A stretch of DNA of 64,000 bases from Nocardia spumae (GTDB lineage Bacteria > Actinomycetota > Actinomycetes > Mycobacteriales > Mycobacteriaceae), in NCBI RefSeq assembly GCF_020733635.1, contig NZ_JAJFZL010000001.1, forward strand, positions 5,642,001-5,706,000, written 5' to 3'. The notes beneath the pieces are model-generated. The model was not told the DNA's origin. It ran no database searches and saw nothing but the letters and a program-made list of their open reading frames with translations. Position numbers and translations under genes: made by a program. Every line of letters begins with the position of its first letter. The first letter of the stretch is position 1. Positions 44,762 to 51,600 of this stretch are shown piece after piece.

Positions 44762-46072
44762 GTGTTCGATCGCGCCACCGATCGCGGACCGGATCTGCCC
44801 CGGGTGGGCGGGTCCGGCCCCGACGCGGTCGCCGCGGCCGTCGCCGACGCGCATCGCCGGGAATGGGCCTTCGTCCTGGCCTCGACCGTGCGGGTGACCC
44901 GGGATCTGGATCTGGCCGAGGAATGCGTGCAGGACGCGTATGCGCAGGCACTCGTGCGGTGGGCCACCGACGGGATCCCGCGCCGGCCCGCGGCCTGGCT
45001 CACCACGGTCGCGCGCAACCGGGCGCTGGACCTGCTGCGCCGCCGGTCGACCGCGCGCCGGGCCCTGCCACTGCTCCTCGCCGACGAGAGATCTTCCGGC
45101 ACAACGGGTATCGATGAGCTCGCGATGTTCGATCCGGACGCGGAATTCGGTGACGACCGGCTGCGGCTGATCTGCACCTGTTGCCATCCGGCCCTGGCCC
45201 CGCAGACCCAGATCGCGCTCACCCTGCGCCTGGTGTGCGGGCTCACCACCGGTGAGGTGGCGCGCGCCTTCCTGGTCGCCGAGCCCACGATGGCCGCGCG
45301 CATCACTCGCGCCAAGAAGAAGATCGCCGCCGCCCGCATTCCGTACCGGGTACCGGATCCGGCCGAACTGCCCGAGCGCATCGAGGCCGTCCTCGCGGTG
45401 GTGCATCTGCTGTTCACCACCGGACACACCGCACCGTCCGGCGCCGATCTGATCCGCCGCGAACTCACCGAACGCGCCATCGATCTGGCCCGGATGCTGC
45501 ACACCCTGCTGCCCGGCGATCCGGATATCGCGGGTCTGCTCGCACTGCTGCTGCTCACCGATGCCCGCCGTCCGGCGCGCACCGCGGCCGACGGCGCCAT
45601 GGTCGCGCTGGCCGATCAGGATCGGTCGCGCTGGGATCGGGGCGAGATCACCGAGGGGCTCGCACTGGTCCGCACCGCCCTCGAACGACGGCCCGGCCGC
45701 TACGCGCTGCAAGCCGCGATCGCCGCGGTGCACGCGGAGGCGCCCAGCTACGACGACACCGACTGGCAGGAGATCCTGGGTCTCTACGATGTGCTGATCC
45801 AGCTGTGGCCCTCGCCGGTGGTGGCACTGAACCGGGCGGTCGCGGTGGGGATGGCACGCGGCGACGCGGCCGGCACGGCAGCGCTCGACGCGCTGTCGAA
45901 TGAGCCCCAGCTGGCCGGCTACGGCTATCTGCCCGCCGCCCGGGCGCACTTCCTGGCCCGGCAGCGGCGCGCCGACGAGGCCCGGCTGGCCTATTCCGAG
46001 GCCCTGATGCTGACCGAGAACGCCGCGGAGCGCGACTTTCTCAACGCCCGGCTGGCAGAATTGGACGATTGA
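44762..46072 (+). CDS. ECF42-family RNA polymerase sigma factor
   Basis: A 436-residue extracytoplasmic-function sigma factor. Sigma2 (about 25-90): REWAFVLASTVRVTRDLDLAEECVQDAYAQAL and RPAAWLTTVARNRALDLLRRR. Sigma4 (about 135-185): QTQIALTLRLVCGLTTGEVARAFLVAEPTMAARITRAKKKI. The C-terminal half is the ECF42 extension (LPERIEAVLAVVHLLFTTGH, RWDRGEITEGLALV, LQAAIAAVHAEAPSYDDTDWQEI, PSPVVALNRAVAVGMARGDAAG) with TPR-like helices and replaces an anti-sigma factor. GTG at 44762, 8 bp after the DGPF gene. A second ECF42 gene lies at the left edge of the window. Confidence 0.95.
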   Translation: MFDRATDRGPDLPRVGGSGPDAVAAAVADAHRREWAFVLASTVRVTRDLDLAEECVQDAYAQALVRWATDGIPRRPAAWLTTVARNRALDLLRRRSTARRALPLLLADERSSGTTGIDELAMFDPDAEFGDDRLRLICTCCHPALAPQTQIALTLRLVCGLTTGEVARAFLVAEPTMAARITRAKKKIAAARIPYRVPDPAELPERIEAVLAVVHLLFTTGHTAPSGADLIRRELTERAIDLARMLHTLLPGDPDIAGLLALLLLTDARRPARTAADGAMVALADQDRSRWDRGEITEGLALVRTALERRPGRYALQAAIAAVHAEAPSYDDTDWQEILGLYDVLIQLWPSPVVALNRAVAVGMARGDAAGTAALDALSNEPQLAGYGYLPAARAHFLARQRRADEARLAYSEALMLTENAAERDFLNARLAELDD

Positions 46073-46136
46073 CCGAAAGTGCGGCAGCGGGGCGTTCAGG
46101 CGTCGTTTCCGCCGGACGTACGCATAGTCTGGACCG

Positions 46137-46754
46137 ATGAAGGTCACCGTTCGTCCCATCGTGGCATCGGAGATACCCGAACTGTCGCGGGTGCTGAGCC
46201 TGGCATTCGACGACGATCCGATCGTGCGGTGGTGCATCCCGTCCGACCGCGGGCGGCCCCGGCGCGCGGCGCTGATGTTCGCCACCCTGATCCGCCACCT
46301 CTATCTGCCGCACGGAGCGGTGGACGCGGCTTTCGACGAATCCGGTCGCATCGTCGGCGGTGCGGTCTGGTCACCTCCGGGTGCCTGGGATTCCGGTGGC
46401 GACCGGTCGCTGCGGATGCTGCCGTCACTGGCGCGCGCGTTCGGGTTGCGGCTGGTGGCCGCGGGCGCGATGTCGGAGCGTATGAGCACGGCGCATCCCC
46501 ACGAGCGGCACTGGTACCTGGCGATCGTCGGCACCGATCCGGCGGTACGTGGCCGGGGGTACGGGCAGGCACTGCTCGCGCCGCGGCTGGCGCACTGTGA
46601 CGAGGTCGGCGTCCCGGCCTATCTGGAGTCGAGCAAATTCGACAACATCGCCTACTACGAGCGTTACGGATTCGAGCTGCGCGGTGAACTCGACGTCACC
46701 CGGGGCGGACCACTGCTGTGGCCGATGTGGCGTCAGTCCGCGATGTCGTCGTAG
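46137..46754 (+). CDS. GNAT-family N-acetyltransferase
   Basis: A 205-residue GNAT protein: VTVRPIVASEIPELSRVLSLAFDDDP, RIVGGAVWSPPGAW, HWYLAIVGTDPAVRGRGYGQALLAPRLAHCDE (acetyl-CoA loop) and YLESSKFDNIAYYERYGFEL. Substrate unknown. Its last 22 bp overlap the end of the convergent membrane-protein gene. Not related closely to the acetyltransferase at 43832. Confidence 0.9.
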   Translation: MKVTVRPIVASEIPELSRVLSLAFDDDPIVRWCIPSDRGRPRRAALMFATLIRHLYLPHGAVDAAFDESGRIVGGAVWSPPGAWDSGGDRSLRMLPSLARAFGLRLVAAGAMSERMSTAHPHERHWYLAIVGTDPAVRGRGYGQALLAPRLAHCDEVGVPAYLESSKFDNIAYYERYGFELRGELDVTRGGPLLWPMWRQSAMSS

Positions 46755-47167
46755 GCCTCGGCCATCCAGCGCACCGACGGCGGGGAGAAGATCAGACCCA
46801 GGGTCACCAATGCCAGCAGGCCGACCGGAATTCCCAGTTCCAGTCGATGTGAGCTGAGCATGTACCAGGCGGCCGGCAGCAGCAGGATCTGCGCGATGAC
46901 CACGATGGCCCGGCCCCAGCGCTTACCCCGCAGCAGTCCGATGCCGGCCGCGAGTACCGCGCCGGCCAGGATCACGAACCACGCCGCCGTCCCGTATGCG
47001 GACCGGTCGTGCCCCTGCACCACCAGCACGATCGCGATGATCACGCCGATCAGCCCCTCGAGCGCGGCCAGTGCACCCGCCGCGCGCACCGTGCCGGGGG
47101 TCGTCTCGGCCGCCTCGCCGGGGCCGCCGGCGCGAGTGCTGTCGTCCTCCGCGTTCTGCTTCGCCAC
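46733..47167 (-). CDS. small membrane protein (Rv3217c-like)
   Basis: A 144-residue protein with four predicted membrane helices: AAGALAALEGLIGVIIAIVLVV, AAWFVILAGAVLAAGIGLL, AIVVIAQILLLPAAWYML and ELGIPVGLLALVTLGLIF; the N-terminus is polar. It ends with a conserved FSPPSVRWMAEAY. Function unknown; conserved beside the lipid kinase in mycobacteria. The GTG at 47167 is preferred; the frame extends to 47263 through an arginine-rich run that is unlikely to be coding. Confidence 0.85.
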   Translation of the reverse strand: MAKQNAEDDSTRAGGPGEAAETTPGTVRAAGALAALEGLIGVIIAIVLVVQGHDRSAYGTAAWFVILAGAVLAAGIGLLRGKRWGRAIVVIAQILLLPAAWYMLSSHRLELGIPVGLLALVTLGLIFSPPSVRWMAEAYDDIAD

Positions 47168-47336
47168 CCGCCCAGCGTAGCGACGGCGGCGACGGGCCCG
47201 GCGACGACGGCTTGCGTCACCGCGAAGGTCGCCCCGGATGACGGTGGGAGTCCACCACACCACCGCGCGAGCCGCCCCGCACCGGTGGTCACCGCCGCAT
47301 GCGATTTCGGCGGCCGCGGCTCAGTAGGCTGCTGGG

Positions 47337-48344
47337 GTGCGGACGCTGCTGATCGTGAATCCGAATGCCACTTCGACCACTCCGGCCACTCGGGATCTGC
47401 TCGCCCATGCCTTGGAGAGCCGCACCCAGCTCATCGTCGCGCACACGCAGCATCGTGGTCACGCCGCCGAACTGGCGCAGTGGGCGACCGAGGCGGAGAT
47501 GGATCTGATCGTCGTGCACGGCGGCGACGGCACGGTGAACGAGACCGTGAACGGTTTCCTCCCGCTCCCCGAGCTCGATGCGACCACGGAATCGGGTGCG
47601 GCACAACGCTCCCCGGCGCGGGTGCCGCGGCTCGGGATCATTCCCGGCGGCTCCGCCAACGTCTTCGCGCGGTCGCTCGGTATCGAACCGGATCCGGTGG
47701 CGGCGACCAATCAGCTCATCGATCTGCTGTCGCTCGACGGTGACGGCCCCGGGCATGCCGGGGACCGCCGGATCGGCCTGATGGTCGCCGACGGTCGCTG
47801 GTGCGCGTTCAGTGCGGGTGTGGGCCTGGACGCGGATGTCTGTGAGGCGATCGACCGTTCACGCGCAGCCGGGCACTCCGCCACGCCCGCCCGCTATCTG
47901 CGCACCACGGTGCGGCAGTTCTTCCGGGCCAAACGTCACGATCCCGCCATCACGGTATGTGTACCCGGTCACACACCCGTGTCGGAAGTGCATTACGCAT
48001 TCGTGACCAACACGAGTCCGTGGACCTATTTGGATAACCGTCCGGTACGCACCAACCCCGGTACCACGTTCGAACGGGGACTCGGAGTGTTCGCGATGCG
48101 GACCATGGGGGTGATCCCCACCCTGTCGGTCGCCCGGCAACTCCTGGACACCAGTGGAGATCCCAAGGGCCGCAATTTGTTTCGCGTGGACGATGTGCCG
48201 TCCGTGCGAATCGAGGCATCCGACGAGGTCGGACTGCAAATCGATGGCGATTTCATCGGCCGGCGCAACGTGGTGGATTTCACCTCGGTGCCCGAGGTGC
48301 TCGAAGTGGTCGCGCCCGAGCCGGAATCCGCCCGACACAACTGA
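47337..48344 (+). CDS. diacylglycerol/lipid kinase family protein (Rv3218-like)
   Basis: A 335-residue DAGK-catalytic-domain enzyme. TLLIVNPNATSTTP at the start, VVHGGDGTVNETVNGFL (nucleotide loop, about residues 60-76), LGIIPGGSANVFARSLGI, and RWCAFSAGVGLDADVCEAID are the standard motifs; IEASDEVGLQIDGDFIG closes the second domain. It transfers phosphate from ATP to a lipid such as diacylglycerol or a sphingosine-like lipid, recycling or making phosphatidic acid. GTG at 47337. An 8-bp hairpin (CACAACTG/CAGTTGTG) overlaps its stop codon. Confidence 0.93.
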   Translation: MRTLLIVNPNATSTTPATRDLLAHALESRTQLIVAHTQHRGHAAELAQWATEAEMDLIVVHGGDGTVNETVNGFLPLPELDATTESGAAQRSPARVPRLGIIPGGSANVFARSLGIEPDPVAATNQLIDLLSLDGDGPGHAGDRRIGLMVADGRWCAFSAGVGLDADVCEAIDRSRAAGHSATPARYLRTTVRQFFRAKRHDPAITVCVPGHTPVSEVHYAFVTNTSPWTYLDNRPVRTNPGTTFERGLGVFAMRTMGVIPTLSVARQLLDTSGDPKGRNLFRVDDVPSVRIEASDEVGLQIDGDFIGRRNVVDFTSVPEVLEVVAPEPESARHN

Positions 48345-48474
48345 GAAACATCGCAGTTGTGCTGCGAAAACCGGTACAAGCGAGTACAAAGGACTCCGCA
48401 GGCCCGGCTTTTCAGGGCTTTAGAGCGTGAGCTTCCCCACGGTGCACCAAAAGGCTATTGACATCTACGGTGTT

Positions 48475-48490
48475 CGTGAAAGCATTCACA
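48475..48490. promoter_or_regulatory. CRP/GlxR-type site upstream of whiB1
   Basis: CGTGA-AAGCAT-TCACA, one base from the consensus TGTGA-N6-TCACA, 89 bp before the whiB1 start. A TTGACA box lies just upstream (48458-48463). In M. tuberculosis whiB1 is a known cAMP-receptor-protein target, so the site has a precedent. Confidence 0.7.
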
Positions 48491-48578
48491 AGCAACCGTG
48501 CGGAAACATTCGAGTCGCACAAGTGAACGGACCACAAACCAGCGGCGCCTTGCGGCGCCCATGCAAAGGAGCAGAGGA

Positions 48579-48833
48579 ATGGACTGGCGCCACAAGGCCA
48601 TCTGTCGCGACGAGGACCCCGAGCTGTTCTTCCCGGTGGGTAACAGTGGTCCTGCGCTCGCGCAGATTGCCGATGCCAAGCTGGTCTGCGCCCGCTGCCC
48701 CGTGACCGCCGACTGCCTGTCCTGGGCCCTGTCCTCCGGACAGGATGCCGGCGTGTGGGGTGGCATGAGCGAAGACGAGCGACGCGCGCTGAAGCGGCGT
48801 AACGCCCGCACCCGCACTCGCACCGTCGTCTGA
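48579..48833 (+). CDS. whiB1: WhiB1-type iron-sulfur transcriptional regulator
   Basis: An 84-residue Wbl protein. Cysteines at 9, 37, 40 and 46 (AIC, VCARCPVTADC) hold the NO-sensitive [4Fe-4S] cluster; WGGMSEDERRALKRR is the G[V/I]WGG turn plus the basic DNA-contact tail. Length and cysteine positions equal those of M. tuberculosis WhiB1, an essential partner of the principal sigma factor. GAGG lies close before the ATG at 48579. Upstream features: CRP-like site and a GGCGCC-TTGC-GGCGCC hairpin. Confidence 0.97.
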   Translation: MDWRHKAICRDEDPELFFPVGNSGPALAQIADAKLVCARCPVTADCLSWALSSGQDAGVWGGMSEDERRALKRRNARTRTRTVV

Positions 48834-48894
48834 GACGGCGCGGCGTTACCGGCCAGGCGACAGCGCACAGCCACAAGGCCCGTAACGCATTTCG

Positions 48895-48919
48895 GCCCGG
48901 CACCGAAAAGGTGCCGGGC
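48895..48919 (+). terminator. terminator of whiB1
   Basis: 10-bp stem GCCCGGCACC / GGTGCCGGGC with a 5-nt A-rich loop, followed by TTCACTGTTT, 62 bp after the whiB1 stop. Confidence 0.85.
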
Positions 48920-49002
48920 TTCACTGTTTAACGGGTGATTGATTTCCGCGCCTATTTTTTCGCAGTTGTTTCCGTTTTTCCGATTTACGCGGTCGCGCGT
49001 CT

Positions 49003-50517
49003 TCAGCGCGCGTTACGCCGGCCCAGCGGCACCCGCAGTACCGCGTCGGTGCCGATATCCGCGCCCGGATGCAGACCGATCGAACCACCGAGTTCGGCGG
49101 TGACCAGCGTGCGCACGATCTGCAAACCCAGCCGGTCGGATCCCTCGAGACTGAAGCCCTCCGGCAGACCGCGGCCGTCATCGCTGATGATGACATCGAG
49201 CCAGCGCGCCGAACGCTCGGAACGTATTGTCACGGTGCCGTTTTCGCCGGCATCGAATGCGTGCTCGATGGCGTTCTGCACCAATTCGGTCAGCACCATC
49301 ACCAAGGGGGTCGCGCGCTCGGCCGAGAAAACTCCCAGTGAACCGTCGCGACGCACCTTGATCCGCGCGGTGTGCACGGTGGCCACATCGGCCATGATCG
49401 GCAACAGCCGGTCCACCACCTCGTCGAGGTCGACCTCCTCGTCCACCGACATCGACAACATCTCGTGCACGGAGGCGATCGAGGTGACCCGGCGCACCGA
49501 CTCGGTGAGCGCCACCCGCGCCTCCTCGTTCTCGGTGCGGCGAGCCTGCAGGCGCAGCAGCGCCGCGACGGTCTGCAGGTTGTTCTTCACCCGGTGGTGG
49601 ATCTCGCGGATGGTGGCGTCCTTGGACAGCAGCGCGCGATCGCGCCGTTTGACCTCGGTGACATCGCGCACCAGGACCGCGACCCCGGCCAGCTCCCCGT
49701 GCGGGCGCAACACCAGCGTGCGCAGCAGCACCGTCGCGCCGCGCGCCTCGACCTCCATGCGTCGCCCCGACTTCCCGGCCAGCGCGGCCTGGATATCGCT
49801 GACGACCTCCTGCGCGTCGAACGGATCGGTGATCAGCGACCGGGTCGACTGGGCCAGATCCTGTCCGGCCAGTTCGCTCTGCAAGCCCATGCGGTGATAG
49901 GCCGACAGGGCATTCGGGCTCGCGTAGACGACCAGGCCGTCGGTGTCGAGCCGGATGAAACCGTCACCGGCGCGCGGGCTGGAATGGGAACCGGTGCGGT
50001 CCTCGAGGGTGGGGAAGGTACCGTCTGCGATCATCTGGCACAGATCGTCGGCACAGCTCATATAAGCGTGCTCGAGACTGCCCCGGACCTTCGAGCGCTG
50101 CATATCGGTATCGCGCCCGAGTACGGCGATGACGTCGTTGCCGCAGCGCACCGGAATGCCCTCGCGGATCACGTGCACCGGACTGGGGTGGTACACGCCC
50201 GTCGACTCCGCTTCGCCCTCGACGCGGACGATCTCACCGGAGGCCAGAGCCTCGAAAATCTGCGGATGCTCCTGCCGCGAGGCCAGCGATCCGACCAGAT
50301 CGTCGGGCTGAACCGTCGGGGCGGTGGTGGGCCGGCACTGGGCGACGCACACCACGTCGGCGCCGTCGGTCACCGGTCCGACGCCGACCCACAGCTGCAG
50401 ATCGGCGAACGACAGATCGGCCAGCAACTGCCAATCGCCCACCACCCGCTGCAGATGATCCACCGCCGCACCGGGTAGGTCGGTGTGCTCGGCCAGTAGG
50501 TCACTCAGGGTCGACAC
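49003..50517 (-). CDS. pdtaS: sensor histidine kinase PdtaS (HisKA_2 type)
   Basis: A 504-residue cytosolic kinase without membrane segments. N-terminal GAF-like domain (about 1-145), a PAS domain (about 165-290, DGFIRLDTDGLVVYASPNALSAYHRMG), the HisKA_2 helix with the phospho-accepting histidine in IREIHHRVKNNLQTVAALLRLQARR near 310, and a HATPase domain (LTELVQNAIEHAFDAG, VIISDDGRGLPEGF, GLQIVRTLV). PdtaS pairs with the RNA-binding regulator PdtaR, which is encoded elsewhere. Keeps the Rv3220c position next to whiB1. GTG at 50517. Confidence 0.95.
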   Translation of the reverse strand: MSTLSDLLAEHTDLPGAAVDHLQRVVGDWQLLADLSFADLQLWVGVGPVTDGADVVCVAQCRPTTAPTVQPDDLVGSLASRQEHPQIFEALASGEIVRVEGEAESTGVYHPSPVHVIREGIPVRCGNDVIAVLGRDTDMQRSKVRGSLEHAYMSCADDLCQMIADGTFPTLEDRTGSHSSPRAGDGFIRLDTDGLVVYASPNALSAYHRMGLQSELAGQDLAQSTRSLITDPFDAQEVVSDIQAALAGKSGRRMEVEARGATVLLRTLVLRPHGELAGVAVLVRDVTEVKRRDRALLSKDATIREIHHRVKNNLQTVAALLRLQARRTENEEARVALTESVRRVTSIASVHEMLSMSVDEEVDLDEVVDRLLPIMADVATVHTARIKVRRDGSLGVFSAERATPLVMVLTELVQNAIEHAFDAGENGTVTIRSERSARWLDVIISDDGRGLPEGFSLEGSDRLGLQIVRTLVTAELGGSIGLHPGADIGTDAVLRVPLGRRNAR

Positions 50518-50654
50518 TGTTCCGCCTCTCCGGGAATTCAGCGCACCGGTAGGTGCCGCGAGATCTGCGTTGCGGGGCGGCGGTACCGGCCCGAATCAGT
50601 TCCGGGCGTTCCCGGCGTGCCTGCCGATAAGAGATTACGTCAAGTACCCCGGGT

Positions 50655-50671
50655 GGATACGAATCGTATCC
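50655..50671. promoter_or_regulatory. 17-bp perfect palindrome upstream of pdtaS
   Basis: GGATACGA-A-TCGTATCC between the 71-aa carrier gene and pdtaS, both on the minus strand; 138 bp before the pdtaS start and 25 bp after the carrier stop. A likely operator; too short and T-poor for a terminator. Confidence 0.55.
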
Positions 50672-50695
50672 GCGCACAGCCACGGCGATCACGAC

Positions 50696-50911
50696 CTACG
50701 AGATGACCGCGATCAGATCGCCCTTCTGCAGCACATCGCCGGGCTTGACGTTGATCGAGGCCACGGTGCCGTCCCCCTCGGCGACCACGGGGATCTCCAT
50801 CTTCATCGATTCCAGCAGCACGAGGGTGTCGCCTTCATGCACTGCCGCACCCTCCTGGGCGACGATCTGGAAGACGGTCGACACCATCTCCGCGAGCACT
50901 TCCTCAGCCAT
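50696..50911 (-). CDS. 71-residue biotinyl/lipoyl-binding carrier protein (Rv3221c-like)
   Basis: A free-standing biotinyl domain of 71 residues: AEMVSTVFQIVAQEGAAVHEGDTLVLLESMKMEIPVVAE, with the modified lysine in the E-S-M-K-M loop, then GTVASINVKPGDVLQKGDLIAVIS. It matches the mycobacterial TB7.3 protein in length. Without a fused carboxylase it may serve as a shuttle for acyl-CoA carboxylase or as a biotin sink; the role is open. ATG at 50911. Confidence 0.95.
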   Translation of the reverse strand: MAEEVLAEMVSTVFQIVAQEGAAVHEGDTLVLLESMKMEIPVVAEGDGTVASINVKPGDVLQKGDLIAVIS

Positions 50912-50985
50912 GACACCCTCCGCTAGCTCGGCCTGACAACCGCTGACGGTACAGCCAACCACATCCGCGGCCACGGCGATCACGA

Positions 50986-51369
50986 TCAGGCGGTGAAGGT
51001 CTCGAAACCGAAGCGCCCCCAGGCCACGAGGACCGCCAGCGCGAGGTAGACCAGATTCACCGTGACCAGCTTCGGTTCGCCGTGGCGGTAGTGCGTGATC
51101 ATCGCGCCGACCATCAACAGCACCCAGCACACCGCTGTCACCGGCACCATGATCGGCGCGATGCCGAGTGCCGCGGGCAGGATCAGACCGGCCGCGGCCA
51201 GCAGTTCGAGGACACCCAGGGTTTTGACCAGGCCCGGGGCGATCGGTTCGGTCCAGCCACCGCCCGGCGCCGCGGCCAGCGTCGCCTTGGGTACGAAGGT
51301 TTTGGTGATGCCACCGGCCAGGGCGACCACGGCCAGCAGTCCGGCGACGATCCAGAGGGTGAGGTTCAC
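50986..51369 (-). CDS. DoxX-family membrane protein
   Basis: A 127-residue protein with four membrane helices: WIVAGLLAVVALAGGITKTF, VLELLAAAGLILPAALG, PVTAVCWVLLMVGAMITHYR and VNLVYLALAVLVAWGRF. The GITK and MITHYRHGE pieces are usual for DoxX-like proteins, which in mycobacteria take part in oxidant defence at the membrane. The GTG at 51369 has GAGG 8 bp upstream; an ATG at 51375 is the alternative. A 24-bp palindrome stands upstream. Confidence 0.88.
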   Translation of the reverse strand: MNLTLWIVAGLLAVVALAGGITKTFVPKATLAAAPGGGWTEPIAPGLVKTLGVLELLAAAGLILPAALGIAPIMVPVTAVCWVLLMVGAMITHYRHGEPKLVTVNLVYLALAVLVAWGRFGFETFTA

Positions 51370-51393
51370 GAGCATCTCCTCGCAGGAGTGGAG

Positions 51394-51417
51394 GCGATGC
51401 CGAATCGTCGGCATCGC
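51394..51417. promoter_or_regulatory. 24-bp palindrome upstream of doxX-like gene
   Basis: GCGATGCCGA-ATCG-TCGGCATCGC, 10-bp perfect arms, 25 bp before the start. Either an operator or a hairpin at the start of the transcript. Confidence 0.55.
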
Positions 51418-51600
51418 GATCGGTCCTGCATGAGACGTCCGCACCGCGGATCCTGTGACACCGGCTCGGCGTGACCTATGCCATAGCGCCGGCGCACCGC
51501 TCGGCCGGCACGGAAATGCCCGCTGCGCGAACCGGTTCCGTTGCCGGACCTCGATCGGCACCGCCACCGGCAGGGTCGCACAGCCATTCGGGTTCGTCGG

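Noticed and set aside
47168..47263. N-terminal extension of the small membrane protein
   Set aside because: The extension is a run of arginines with no ribosome site; the GTG at 47167 gives a length like the mycobacterial protein.
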